The notes under the pieces were generated by a model. The model was not told the origin of the DNA. It saw only the letters and a list, made by a program, of their open reading frames with translations, and ran no database searches. The translations under genes and the position numbers were made by a program. This document shows positions 34,217 through 45,974 of a DNA stretch of 64,000 nt, piece by piece. The first letter of the stretch is position 1, and each line of letters begins with the position of its first letter. This stretch comes from Prorocentrum cordatum (taxonomy: Eukaryota; Sar; Dinophyceae; Prorocentrales; Prorocentraceae), in assembly GCA_963575745.1 (NCBI GenBank), contig CAUYUJ010002114.1, positions 242,005 to 306,004 on the forward strand. Reading direction: 5' to 3'.

Positions 34217-34970
34217 GCTCGTGCTGAGAATCGGAGAACTCGGACCGAGCCCTGGAGGCGCGGCGAGCGGTCCCCCCTCGCTTCGGCGGGCCACCGCGCC
34301 GAGCCCTCGGAGGAGGGGCCCGAAACCGCTCGGGCTCAGGCCGTGGCGCGCGCAGCGCGCTCGAGCCTGCGCGCGCCCGCGGGCGACCCGGCTGCACGTG
34401 GCAGTCTTCGCTAAGGCCTCCCAGCTTCGCGCTGCGCGAAGCGCGGAGCGCGGATAACCTCGCGCTCTCGCGCCGCCTCCCAGAGGAGGAGAGGAGGATG
34501 AGGGGGAATCGGAGCCGAACCGCGAAGCGCGTATAACTTCGTGCCCTCGAGGGCGCCCTTGCTTCGTGCACCCCCCCGTTCGGAGGGACCGCCCGCGGGG
34601 TGGCCTGAGAGGGGGCGGGGCTTCGGTGGCACCTGACGGGGACCTCCCGTACCATCGTGTCGGCTCCTGCGAATCGACACTAAGCGACGCTAGGTCGACG
34701 CTAATCGACGCTAGATCGGCGCTAAATCGACGCTGAAGCGGCGCTAACCGACGGAGTTACGAGGGTACACGAGGCTCCCAATACTTGCTACCGAACGAAG
34801 CAGGGCATGCGAAGCTCACTGCAGACACAGATAGCTCCAGCGGTGCTTCCGAAAGCGGGCCCAATGGGGTTGCTGCCGAGCCCGCGGGAGGCCGTCCTGC
34901 GTGCATGCCCACGCTGCGCCGGCACGTGGAAGGGCGGCAGGGCTTGCCTCATGCAGATGGATGCGAGTGG
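34217..34970. other. No gene supported; CGACGCTAAT repeat
   Basis: 34670-34745 holds TCGACGCTAATCGACGCTAG-like units of 12-13 bases. Confidence 0.45.
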
Positions 34971-34974
34971 CAAG

Positions 34975-35195
34975 TGAGCGTATTCTTGTTCGGCGTTTCG
35001 ACATTGAGCGAAGAGGGGGGGAGGGGGGGGCCTGGCTCTGGACCTCCGCTTAGTAAGACTGTTTGCGACAGTGCGTCTTATGAGGGGACACTTCGCCTGC
35101 TCGGAACAGGCGCCAAAAACAGCCCAGATCAACTCCATGGGGTGGGGGGGGTGCGAGGGCCCGCGTCGATCGGCAACACAATGCATAACTAACGA
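34975..35195 (+). repeat. Dispersed repeat H, copy 2
   Basis: Same landmarks as copy 1 in the same order and orientation. Confidence 0.8.
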
Positions 35196-35464
35196 TCGCC
35201 AATGAAAGCGCGACGCGCACATGTTTGACGGGAGCACCAGCGCACGCCCATGTCGGCCGACTTCCCCCCGCGCGAGGGGCGACGAGCGACTACCTTCGCA
35301 CCCTCGCGGCGCCCACCGCCGCCCGCCGTCGGGCACGCGCTGGCCAGGGTCAGCGCCTGACCCCGGGCCAGCCAAGGCCGTGTCGCGAGCGCACTGCCCG
35401 CAGCAGGTCTCGCGCACGAGGCCTGGGCCCCTGGATGCACTGTGGCGGCGCGCCCACGGGGGTA

Positions 35465-35740
35465 GGACGAGAGGGGAGGAGGGAGGAGGAGGGGGAGGGG
35501 GATGGGGAGGGGGGAGGAAAGAGGAGGAGGGAGGGGGAGGGGGATGGGGAGGGGGGCGGAGGAGGAGGGAGGAGGAGGGGGGAGGAGGAGGAGGAGGAGG
35601 AGGAAGAGGAGGGGGACAAGGAGGAGGGGGACAAGGAGGAGGAGGAGGAGGAGCAGGAGGAGGAGGAGGAGGAGGAGAGGAGGCGGAGAGAGGAGGAGGA
35701 GAAGGAGGGAGGAGGAGGAGGAGGAAAAACGAACGCATGA
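35465..35740 (+). repeat. GGA/GGGGA tract
   Basis: GGA-rich, with GAGGGGGATGGGGAGGGGGG duplicated at about 35490 and 35540. Confidence 0.9.
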
Positions 35741-36100
35741 GGGGACGCGACGAGTCAAGGTGCGGGACGGGCAACAACGCTTGGGAAAAGGCGAGAAACG
35801 CACAATCTCTCACATAACGAATTGAGAACACGTGAGGGACTCCCCAGACATATCCCCACACACGCGCCCATCTCTGGGCCCGCGCGGCAGACACAGGCCA
35901 AGAAAGCTGACCTGGGAGATCGGGGGGGCGGGACGACAGACCCACCACCCACCACTTCCAGAAAGAGTGGGGTTCAAGAACAAGAGAAAGATTAGGTAGC
36001 GAGGCCGAACCACTCCACCGCAGGATCTGACACAAGCACACACCGGGGAAACGGGATTGGATGACTGCAGCCCTCGCTCGGGTGGCGGGCCGAGGCGAAA
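35741..36100. other. Intron sequence, nothing recognised
   Basis: No repeat or motif seen. Confidence 0.35.
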
Positions 36101-37755
36101 TTAGTTCGCCCCCACTTCCTCTGAAGGCTCCCCGTTAAAAAAAGCCCTGGGGCCCAGACACTCATTGTACAGCTGGGATCTGTGCGCACGCTCCGAAACT
36201 GATCCGCAACGTATGCATCCGACAACATCTCCGGCACCGTAGAGCACGTGGCCTCTAGAGGTCGAAGGAGGGATCGTCTCTTCCGCGGGAAGCACCGTGC
36301 TGGGAGGGACCGCGTTGGCCTTCGTGGAGGCCGCCGCGAGTCTGGGGCGCTTCTCCGAATCAACTGAAGGACCCAAGGCGACCGTCGCATCCCGAACACG
36401 GGTCTGAACAGGCTGTTCGAAGTGCACTCTAGGCCTCACCCTACGTTGGACTCGGATGAAGGCTTCTGCCCCGTCGTCCTCAGGTCTCCTAGTCTTGCCC
36501 ACAATCCTAACCCTGGGGTTCGAGTGGGGCAAAGGAGGGGGCGGAGGCGGAGGCTCAAGGGACAAGGAAGGGGGGAAGAGGGGAGGCCCGCGAAGCTCCT
36601 TCCTCCTTCGGCCATCCTACATCTGCTCACCAAGGCCGCCCTGGCCTTCCAGGGGCAGGGGCCTGAGGTTCCGAGGGGCGGTGCGCAGAGCACACCTCCG
36701 AACACATTCGACGGCGTCCTGATGCGGTCCGCGCGAAGCGCTGACAGTATATACATGTCCATCCTCCTGCGAGCCCTGGCCTGGGTACGTGCAGGCGCTG
36801 GCTCGCAGTCAGTAGTGGCTGCTGTCGTACTGGTCGCGAAGGTCGCCGCTGCCGACGTCGAGGGCGGCGCGCTGGGGGCCGCTGCCTGTCCGAGTTGCCC
36901 ACCAACGTCATTGACAATCCAATCCAACACGCCACCTGTCGCAAGATGTTCAGCATGATGGAGTGCAAGTGCGTGACCTGCGTCGTAAGGGCATTCATGG
37001 CCAGTCCCCGCTTAGCCGCCACATCTGCGTAGTCGTTGCCCTTCTTGTCTAAGGTCGCCTCGCCCGTTGTCTGATGTGAGGGGACGTATGTGATTTCCAG
37101 CTGGGATGTCAATCCTCCCTGGTCTTGCAGTGCATGCCACCGCTGTCTCCATAAATCACAGTGCGGCCTGCGGGGATGAGTGCACCATTCATCTCTTTTC
37201 TGGAGCCCGTCCACTGTGCCCATGCAGTCCGTACGAATGTGCAACGGCACAATCTCGTGGCGCAAAACTTGAATACCCGCGAAGAACTCCGCCCGAGGAA
37301 CCGACTGTTGGTGTCCTGGCAATGGGCCATATGCAATCCCACGCACTGTTTGCCCCGTCATCATCACAATCCCCCAACCTGCTCTGTTAGCTTCTGGCCA
37401 CCCAATAATAGATAGTCCAGATCCGTCCGTGTAGATATCCCCTGCGATCATCGCCAATTCGCCTCCATGAACAAATCTCCACAGCTCGTCCTGAGCTGGG
37501 GGCGGGATCGCGGGAAGAGCGTCTCTCGGTAACAACGCCCGCGTGAAGAGGTCGGTGTGATGAGACGCGCGTGCCGCCCGAATGACGTCTGCATCGACAG
37601 CTGCCTCTCGCTCCTGCTGAAGTAGAGGGCAGCACCATAGGCGATGATGAAGCGTTCCAGTGCAATCCAGAGAGTGCTGGCACAGGTCGTCCTCGGCATA
37701 ACCATATTGGTTGAGTCTGGCTTGTAACCACTGTCCTTCGATGATAGTACTGCGC
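36101..37755 (-). mobile_element. 5'-truncated retroelement with RNase H domain and zinc-finger tail
   Basis: The frame ending at 36627 holds a Cys/His knuckle (CTGTLHHRLWCC) and then an RNase H domain. Its acidic residues are visible in IYTDGSG, PRAEFFAG, IRTDCMG and KGNDYADVAAKRG. A CIYC ... CSEVC finger (GWTCIYC) follows. Another finger, GCIRCG ... HRSQLYNEC, follows in a different frame (36101-36565), so there is at least one frame break. No RT is present upstream: the copy is cut at a GGA microsatellite (37770-37915). It lies in sense orientation in intron 3 of the DHX15-like gene. It is a different type from the 56-63 kb element, which lacks RNase H. Confidence 0.8.
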
Positions 37756-37764
37756 AGAGCTGAG

Positions 37765-37918
37765 GAGGAGGAAGAGGAGGAGGGAGGATAAGGAGGAGGA
37801 GGAAGAGGAGGAGGAGGAGGAGGAGGAGGAGGAAGGAGGGGGAGGAGGAGGAGGGAGGCGGAGGAGGAGGAGGAGGGGGGGAGGAGGAGGGAGAGGAGGA
37901 GGAGGAGGAGAGGGGGTC
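37765..37918 (+). repeat. GGA microsatellite at the 5' break of the RNase H element
   Basis: GGAGGA runs abut the truncated start of the retroelement coding sequence. Confidence 0.9.
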
Positions 37919-38221
37919 GGCCTCGCGCGGCTCCCAAATTCGCAGGGAGGCTCGAAGGAGATCCGGCTGTCCGCGGTCAGCGCGGAGCCCCGTTGCGGTG
38001 CCCCTCGACGCCAGAGAGAGGGGGAGGTTTCCTCCGACGCTGGCCGCGAGGCACGGCTCCCTGCGCGCCCCCCCCGCGGGTGACGTCCCGCGGAGGCCGG
38101 TCCGCGGGAAACCCTCCACCAGCAAAAAAACGAGCCCTGAGGCCCCAGGACGTCCATTGGTTTTTGGTCTGGGCACGTCACGCCTTCCATTCTCGGGCCG
38201 GGCGAAAGGGGGGGGGGTAGC

Positions 38222-38361
38222 AAAGGGGGGGTTTGAGAATCAGCTCACGGAGCTGATTTTCCCGGCGCCTCCCGGCGCCGGAGGCAGCCATGTATCGAGG
38301 AATGGGCCCCTCGGTGCGGCCGAAACCAGCTGCATGCAGCAGATTTCGTAACCCCCCCTTT
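38222..38361. mobile_element. Fold-back element with AAAGGGGGGGTT ends
   Basis: The left end AAAGGGGGGGTTTGAGAAT pairs with the right end ATTTCGTAACCCCCCCTTT. The centre contains the palindrome ATCAGCTCACGGAGCTGAT. Confidence 0.65.
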
Positions 38362-38789
38362 CCCAATCGCCCCCTTCGTCCGGCCCGACATTCGCAAGAC
38401 CATCGATGCCCAAGAAGCCCAGGGCACCCCTGAGGCAAGCAGGGCGTTTCTTGCCATGGGCCTCCACTGTGAGTCGGTCGAAACAGGGCCGCAGGATCGC
38501 TGGCCAAGAATGCCAAGAGCGTGAGACCCTTCGCCGATAACCAAATTGCCCAGGGAGATCTCCGAAACGAAGACCATCCCCAAGGCGGAGAGCCCAACCA
38601 CGAACGAAGACGATGCAAGGGCACCCGTGCGAGCCTATGGGACTGTGCCTTGGACCTCTGGAGGGCCTCCCCAAAACGGTGCGGTGACGGACCGCGCGGG
38701 GACCTCGGACTCTGCAGAGACCCCACCGCGCGGACCCTCGCCGCACCGTTTTTTTAGACTCTGGAGGCCCCAACTGCCCGAGCAATCTC

Positions 38790-38962
38790 CGGAGAACTGC
38801 CCACGTCCCCACACCGTGCGGTCACCCAGCATCCCAACAGACTCACCACACGTTGCAGTGTACACGGCCCGAGAAATCCTCGGATCACTGCCCACGTCCC
38901 CACACCGTGCGGTCACCCAGCACCCCAACAGACTCACCACACGTTGCAGTGTACACGGCGAC
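38790..38962 (+). repeat. Two tandem units of about 91 bp
   Basis: ACTGCCCACGTCCCCACACC begins at 38796 and again at 38887, each followed by the same 70 bases with one or two differences. Confidence 0.85.
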
Positions 38963-39590
38963 GAGGCCACGGACAAAAATTGCTGGCGGGGATCGGCGCA
39001 GCCCCTCTCGGGGCAACGCGCAGACCATCGTAGCAAGAGTGTCACGGTGAACGGCCGTGGCACCGTCAAACCACCTGGGGCGTTCGAGGAAGACTCTCGG
39101 GGCAACGCGCAAACTATCGCAGCAAGAATGTCATGATGAACAGCCTGGGGCGTTCGAGGGAGACTCCCGCCCTGCCGACCCGAAAGCTGCGTCCGTGGCG
39201 GCAGGAGGCCGGGAACGCCCGCGCAGGACGGCAGGCAGCCCTCCAGAAGAGAGGACAAGCGTGGCAGGAGGGGGCACGTGGACCGGCGGGGAGCGAGGAG
39301 AGAGGGGAGGGGGGGGGAGCCAGGAGTGAACTGTGAGCGGCCCCCCTGCATTGGAAAGCAATTCACACCAGATTGCAGGAGCCTGAGCTGTCCGAGGTCC
39401 GCGCGGACCTCTTGGGTCACCTCCCACACCCTCTCCTCGGAGCGCGCGGCGGCGGTGCCGGAGACGCCGCCAGGGGTCGCGGGGAGTGGGGTCCAGCGCC
39501 GACCAAAGAACTCCACACGGACATCCGCAGTTTGTGTTCTTGTAGTTGCTCGGTTTTCACGTGCTTGCGGAGGGTGGAAAGGAAGTGCGT
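38963..39590. other. Intron sequence with short duplications
   Basis: CTCTCGGGGCAACGCGCA is repeated at 39005 and 39093. No other motif. Confidence 0.45.
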
Positions 39591-39591
39591 C

Positions 39592-39671
39592 CTCCGGAGC
39601 AGGGGGGTCCAAGAAGTCAAAGTGCACCAAGTCGTCGATACCCAATTTCTTCAGAGTGAGCACCACGACGC
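39592..39671 (-). CDS. DHX15: DHX15/PRP43-type DEAH-box RNA helicase, third visible exon (winged-helix region)
   Basis: The exon is 80 nt and encodes VVVLTLKKLGIDDLVHFDF followed by LDPPAPE, matching the winged-helix segment of PRP43/DHX15 almost residue for residue. It begins CCGAG|GC and ends GAG|GACGC, so the donor appears to be GA, a class known in dinoflagellates alongside GT and GC. It ends in phase 0, matching the next exon. The preceding intron is 8.3 kb and the following one 7.5 kb. A TCC microsatellite (39710-39760) lies just upstream. Confidence 0.88.
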
Positions 39672-40061
39672 CTCGGCGGAGCCGGCGGCAAGGAGATACG
39701 CTCCTCCTTCTCCTCCTCCTCCTCCTCCTCCTCCTCCTCCATCTTCCTCCTCCTCCTCCGCCCCGCTCGCATGTTTTCCGTTGATCGTGACCGCCACACC
39801 GAAATACGCAACCCAGACCTTCGACGCTCGATTTGGTCGAGTCGCCTGACCCTGGAACTCTCGGCGCCCCTGGGGCTGGCTTTTCGTCCCGAATCGTTCC
39901 TGCTACTGTCGGGGGTAGAAACAAGGCTGGACCTGAACGCTGTTTTTCGTTTTGTTTCCGTGCTGTTGCTCTACCTGTTTTCCGTACCTTCCTGCCAAAC
40001 CGAAAAACAAAACACAGCCGAAGTCTAGCCAAACAGCGTTTAGGTCCAGCCCTGGGTGGAA

Positions 40062-40229
40062 TTAGGTCGGGCATGCCCCCCTACAGGCGGATTTTTCACG
40101 AAAAATAAACATGACCCAGAAAAGTATCAAACATAGTTTTTTCTTTTCTCAAACTATAGAAAAATCGTACCCAGACTGTCTTTTTACTATTTGGGAATAG
40201 TCCTTCTGTCGAGGGACATGCTCGACTCA
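40062..40229. mobile_element. MITE-like family A, copy 4
   Basis: Left end TTAGGTCGGGCATGCCCCCC, right end GAGGGACATGCTCGACTCA. The terminal inverted repeats are about 25 bp and well conserved. Centre is AT-rich. Confidence 0.75.
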
Positions 40230-40376
40230 TGGGTAAAAAGCCCCCTTCAAAGGGCACTCGACGGGTGCGCGAGGCACCGCATCCCGGCGCACGCGGGCGG
40301 GATAGCCAAGCTGCCGAGTACGCACCTGGCACGACACGCCGCGATCAGCGAAGCCGACGGGGGACTGCACCCTGGG

Positions 40377-40555
40377 GCGGCCAAGAGGGGGGCGTCCAAG
40401 AGGGGGGGTCGCAAATCATGGCCAGCGGCATGTGCGCGGCCGAAGGGGGGACCACGGACGTAATGAAATAAGAAGAGGCGCCATGAAATCTGGGGAAATA
40501 TCATGGCCCAGGCCATGATATCCCCACCCCTAGTCATCACCCCCCTCTTGGCCGC
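40377..40555. mobile_element. MITE-like family C, copy 2
   Basis: GGCGGCCAAGAGGGGGG at the left and its inverted form CCCCCCTCTTGGCCGC at the right. The interior contains the palindrome ATCATGGCCCAGGCCATGAT. Confidence 0.8.
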
Positions 40556-40849
40556 GTGCACCACGCATGTCAGTGTCGACGGAACCTGTGCAGCAATCGA
40601 TGATCGGCTTTTCTCTTGATGGGTGTCCACTGAATAGCTTGATTCCAAGAACTGCCCGCCGACCCCGGCTTGCGGCTTGCCTTGGGTGCGAAGGCCGTGG
40701 CTGTCCCCCTCCCCCAAATTCCCAAATGCCGTTGGAGAGGGAGGGGGGGCGCCTCCAGAGCTCCCACACTTACGGTCTGTGGCCTCCGTAAGGTGCCAGG
40801 TGAGCTGATTCAAGCTGGGCTCCAACACGCCGCGGAGGCTCAAAAAAAA

Positions 40850-41380
40850 CAAAAAGCTGGCTTCCAGACGGCCCAAGATGCCTCCAAGACGCCCCACGAG
40901 TGCTCAAAGAGCACCCAGGAGGAGGCCCCAAGAGTCAGACATATCTAAATTCAAAGAAAAAGCGTACATGTTTAGCATGTTCGCCTTTTCGTCTTGACAG
41001 CAAGGAGCCCCCAAGATCGCCCCAAGACGGGCCCAGAAGCCGCCAATACAGCCCAAGAGGGACCCCAAACGGCCCGAAGGGCCCCCAAGACGGCCCAAGA
41101 TCCCCAAGAGGGTTCTCAGAGGGGCCAAAGAGAAGGAATACGAACTGGCATTTCGAGTCTTCCCCCCCCCACCCCCCCCTATGACCCCCCACCTCCCCCA
41201 CAGGCCGCCGAAAAGCCCCCAAGAGTCCCCAAGAAGCTTCCAAGAGGCTCACAACAAGCCCCCAAGAGGCCCCCCAAAACACCCCGGATGCCCCAAAGAG
41301 CCCTCCAAGAGGCCCCTGAGAGGTATCCAACGAGCCCCTCATGTGCATCCCAGAGATCCCTGACCCACTAGAATATTTGC
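40850..41380 (+). repeat. Family E dispersed repeat, long copy
   Basis: Contains GAGAAGGAATACGAACTGGC, the counterpart of the block at 49225, with AAGAGGCCCC units on both sides. Confidence 0.72.
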
Positions 41381-42410
41381 ACGATCGAGACAAGCTCTCA
41401 CTCGTTCTGGCGGTCGGCGGATCGGCGCACGCCACCCGAACAACGACCCCTCGGCCCACTGATGCTTGATGCTCGCGCGGCCCCCCGAGATCGCCGGAGC
41501 CGCGCCTCGCGACATCACGCGCACCACAGCAGCCAACAGCCACTGAAAAACGTCGGCCGGGGGCCACCACGTCGAGGGGGGGACTGACGCTGCGTCTTGC
41601 GCCGCCAGGAGCGCTGCTCCCCCCCCGAGAGAAAGGACGCGGGGGAGGGCCGGCCCTCTGGCGTTTTTTTTTTTGCTCTTTCTCTCTCTCGGGTCGGTAA
41701 GACGATCTACGGAGTTGGCGGGTCGCTCTGCGAGAGGCCACACACCTACGGCCATGCTCGCGCGCCCGGCCGGTCCCCTCCTGGGAGAGAAGCACTCGGA
41801 GAGATCCGACGCCCTGTGCTTTTATGCCACGGGGTCCCCAGAAGCCCAGGCCCCTCCCCATGGGGGGGGGCGACTGCTCGTCCTGAGCTGCTTGGCTGAC
41901 GACAAGCCCGGAGCCTCGTGGTGGCCCTCCGGGACCGAGGCCGAACACTGACAAGGCCCGAACTCTTGGCGCCACTGTAATGAACGAACATCACGGCGGA
42001 AGCCTGGGAACTGAACAGCCGCGCGCCTCGGTCTGGACCGCGAGATGGTGCGTCGTTCCCCACCACTGCGGGGGAGGAGCGATCCCCGAACGGCCCCTGC
42101 GACTGCACGGGAGCTATCGCGACGAGTCGCCGTTTGCTTGCGCCCGGGAATTGAACGCACGCAGAGACCAAGGGGCCCAAGGGCGGGGGGGGAGGGAGGG
42201 AGGGAGGGAGGGAGGGGGGGAGGGAGGAGAGATGAGGCATGGATTTACCGCCAGGGAATATCCATATCCACCGCTTCGGGGTCGTGCCCGTGGAACTCGG
42301 GGTGTAGCCGAGCTGGATACCTTCCAGCGTTGAAGGCGGGGTAATCTCCATATCCACCACTTATCGCGGTCTCCAGGCGCGACTCCGAAACAGCGGACGC
42401 GGACATACGT
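41381..42410. other. Intron sequence, nothing recognised
   Basis: GGGA run at 42190-42230; AATATCCATATCCACC and AATCTCCATATCCACC near 42256 and 42343 resemble the ends of the hairpins at 42.8 kb. Confidence 0.4.
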
Positions 42411-42655
42411 AATCTGGCGGTGGAGCAGAGGGAGTGAATGGGGAAGGGAGGGAGGGGGCCTCAGGAAGGGAAGCGCACAGCCGAGGGGAGGGAAGGAGAG
42501 TCGGGGGGGGGGGCTCGGGAAGGGGGGGCATAATCTGGCGGTGGAGGAAGATGGAAAGAATGGGGAACGGAGGGAGAGGGCCTCAGGGAGGGAAACGCGC
42601 AGCCGAGGGGAGGGAAGGAGAGAACAGGGGGGGGGGGGGCTCGGGGGGGGAGGGG
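42411..42655 (+). repeat. Two tandem units of about 121 bp, G/A-rich
   Basis: TAATCTGGCGGTGGAG starts at about 42411 and 42532; both units carry GCCGAGGGGAGGGAAGGAGA. Confidence 0.85.
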
Positions 42656-42741
42656 TCTCAGAGCCGGGAGGGGCGGCAGGGCAGGGCGAGCGGCACACAG
42701 ACGGAGGGGACGGATCGGCGGGAGGGAGTGCGGGCAATAGT

Positions 42742-42915
42742 TATATCCACATCCAGTGTGTCTTGGAGTCTTGGGCTCTCTTCCCCAGAAACCGTAGACG
42801 CACTGGATATGGATAAAAATCTGGCCCCAAGAGCCTTGATTTTATCCATATCCAGTGCGCATCGGCGTTGCGGCACCTCTTCCCGAAAAGTCCAAGACGC
42901 TCTGGATATGGATGT
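42742..42915. mobile_element. Pair of about 75-bp fold-back elements with TATCCATATCCAGTG ends
   Basis: Unit 1 (42742-42816) and unit 2 (42842-42915) each start near TATCCAYATCCAGTG and end in its inverted form. The linker is itself flanked by GGATATGGATAAAA and its complement. Confidence 0.75.
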
Positions 42916-43424
42916 AAGTACTGCCCGCAGGGAGGGGAGCTGAGGGTAAAGATGCCGAGGGAGAAACATTTGTTCGTCGGCGGCGAGGCAGAAGAGCTCC
43001 ACCAGCCCCGCGGGCGGCGATCCGGGGCGACCCGCGAATTGGCTGGCCGCCGAGAGAGAAGCCGGGGTGAAGGGGAAAATGGAGGGGCTCAGGGAAAACG
43101 AGGGGCCTGCAAAGAGGGCGACTCGGTCCAGAATTTGCCCAGGCACTCGGACATCGCAACCCGGGAAGGGGAAGAGGAGAAAAGGGAAAAGGGAGGGGAG
43201 AATGATGAGGGGAAAAGGGGGAGAAGGAAGCGTGCGGACCGCAAGAAAATCCCACCGGCCCTGTAGGGCGCGAGTGGTTGAGCGGATTTCCTCTTCCAAC
43301 CTCCCTTCTTGCCCATCGTAGACGTGTTACCCCTCACCCTACCCCTCCCCTGTATCTGGAGGGGAGGTTTCCCGAGACGTTGGAGCGTCCAAGATGGCCT
43401 CGACGAGGAAGCCATAATCAAGTT

Positions 43425-44600
43425 TTACTAAGGTGTTGGCCACACTTTGGCCTCCTGGGGTGGGGGGACCCTAAATGTACTACGGCCACTTCTTTGATCA
43501 ATCTCCCTCAAGATGGCCCTAAGATGGCCCCCGCGGCTCCCAAGTCCCAAGGGTGCCCCAAGAGCCCCAAGAAGCCCCCAAGAGACCCCCCAAGTTGCCC
43601 TCACGAGGCTCATGAGAGGCCCCCCAGAGTCTCCAAGAAGCCCCCCAGAGGCACACAAGACGCCGCAAGAGGCTTCGGAGGAGATCGTTCAAAGGAGGGG
43701 GGCTCTTAATCAGGGTCCCTGTCCAGGAGGCCAACATGTGGCCCAAACCAGAGTGACATCAATTATGTTGGCATGCTCGCCGAGGTGGCCCCAAGATGCC
43801 CCCCGAGGCTCCCAAGGGTGCCCCAAGAGGGCCCCAAGAGGTACCCAGAAGGCCCCCAAGCCTGGCTCCCCAAGATGCCCCCCAGAGGCTCCCAAGAGAC
43901 CCCCAAGAGGCCCCAAGAGGGCCCCCCCAGAGGCACCCAAGACGCTCCCAAAAAGGCCTCGGCGAGAAAGCCAGCATCGCTGATTTTACTAAGGCGCTGG
44001 CCACACTTTGGCCTCCTGGGGGCGGACCCTGGAGCCCCCTCCTTTGACCGATCTCTCCTAAGATGGCCCCAAGCTGGCCCCCGAGGCTCCCAAGGGTGCC
44101 CCAAGACGGCCCCAAGGTGCGCAGTAGGCCCTAAGAGGCCCCCAAGACGCCCCCAAGAGACCCCCAAGAGGCTGCAAGAGTCCCCCCATAAGCACCCAAG
44201 ACAACCCAAGAGGCCTCTGGGACTGCAAAGAGACCCCCAAGACACCCAAGGGTACTCCAAGATACTTTCAAACGAAATCCGAAGAGACTCCGAGAGGCAT
44301 CCACGAGGCCTCTGGCCTTTCTGCTCGCCCTCCTCTTCCTCCTCCTCCGCATCCACATGTTCCTCCTCCTCCTTGCTCGTCCCTCCTTCCTCTCGCCCTC
44401 CTCCTCCTCCTCCTCCTCCTCCTCCTCCTCCTATTGCTTCTCCTCCGATTCCTCCTCCATGCCCCCTCTTGGGGCACGACGTCTTACCCATTTGTCCAAC
44501 GCGTTCTACTCCACATCCTTGATCAGGGCAACTCGTCTGGGCATCGCTTCTGGATGGGCTGGCGGGGTTACGCGAAGCGTCTACAATAGTACCAGGCTGA
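43425..44600 (+). repeat. Family E, tandem duplication of about 550 bp
   Basis: GGCCACACTTTGGCCTCCTG occurs at about 43438 and 44008, each followed by AAGATGGCCC units. The right end is CTGGGCATCGCTTCTGGATG. TCC microsatellite at 44325-44460. Confidence 0.8.
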
Positions 44601-44939
44601 AGTAGGAACGCCATATCAAAACATATGCGACGCAATGAGTGGCGATAAAGAGGCCACGTCAACACCACATATGGAAAGTGGTAGGCAAAAAGCGGAACAC
44701 GCGAGGATCGAACACGACATGCAGCAGGCGCCGCATTGCTCTGGAATGCCACCGCCCACGTGGCCCTTACGGCGCCTGCGACCTCCGGGGAACAACTCAG
44801 GGGAGCAGCGCATATGGCCGCCACGGTACGCGTGGGCAACACGGCGCCTCATGGCCTGATGACGCCTCTGCGCTTAGAGGCATCACCGCACATAAGAACG
44901 CCCTCTGCGCAGTACGACCGCAGAGCAGCAGTGTTGGGC

Positions 44940-45160
44940 GCCCGAGTTATCCGGGGTAACTCGGGCCGGGGAAACTCAGGCTTGGATTCCCGAAAAACGA
45001 ACCTGAGTTAGCCCTGACCCGAATTACCCCTGATGATTTGGGGCTCTGGACGCCCGAATTATCCGGGGTAACTCGGGTCCGGGGTAACTCGGGTTCGGAT
45101 ACCCGAAAAACCAACCCGAGCTAGTCCTGACCCGAGTTACCCCTGATGATTCGGGGCTCT
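44940..45160. mobile_element. Tandem pair of about 110-bp fold-back elements
   Basis: Each unit begins CGCCCGARTTATCCGGGGTA and ends CCCTGATGATTCGGGGCTCT. The arms pair through GGGGTAACTCGGG and CCCGAGTTACCCC. Unit starts are 112 bases apart. Confidence 0.8.
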
Positions 45161-45335
45161 GACAATGCACCAGAACCGCTGGCAACCATCGTCGGTGCAT
45201 GCGCTGACATCGCTCGCACAGCACGAGCTGCCTGTGCTGGAGCCAAGGTGTCGGCCGCACCCGGCGCAGATGTTCCACCTGTAGATCCTGTGAACTACCA
45301 GACTGGAGCACATCACTATCCCTCTCATTTCGGGA

Positions 45336-45511
45336 GTGGCCAAGAGGGGGGTGTCCAAGAGGGGGGGTGCAAATCATGACCGGCGGCATGTGCGCGGCCC
45401 AGCGGGGGGGCCTGGGACGTAATAAAATAAGAAGAGGCGCCATGAAATCTGAGGACAAATCATAGCTCGCTCCATGAAATCCCCCCCCACTAGTCATCAC
45501 CCCCCTCTTTT
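45336..45511. mobile_element. MITE-like family C, copy 3
   Basis: Left end GTGGCCAAGAGGGGGGTGTC, right end CATCACCCCCCTCTTTT. The interior matches copies 1 and 2 (GTGCAAATCATGACCGGCGG). Confidence 0.78.
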
Positions 45512-45974
45512 CCGATCCCTCTCGTTGGCGTCACCCGATCTCGATACCGGATTTAAGAAGGATTCCCTCAGTTTCTGAGGGCGCACCCCTGAGATCGTCA
45601 TCGCCTTTGGGCTTGTAGATCTTAGGGACAGGGATAAGCTCGAGGCTGGTTAATGAACCACATACTGCGTGCGATTGCGAAACGTGACGCTGGCATCCCC
45701 GAACCTCGGGCGGATGACTTGTCCACCCGTGGGCCCCAGAGGCACTCTCGACGCCTCGCCCCTGGGGCGAACAGTCGATGATCCTCAGAACGTGTGTTGG
45801 CGCCATCGTGGGCCTGTCCACCGAAGCCCTTCAAGACGACGCAGCCACTGTAACGAGGGCCGAACGGGGTAACACAAACACACACACATCAGCTAACACA
45901 CGTCCTGGTAATCGTCAAAGCATGTTATGCCTTGCCTTCGCTTCGGCCCCCGAAGGCCAAACTTACAGAAACTG

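Noticed and set aside
45530-45655. Minus-strand LIPVPKIYKPKGDDDLRG, faintly like the start of a reverse transcriptase
   Set aside because: Too short, no further RT motifs in any frame nearby.
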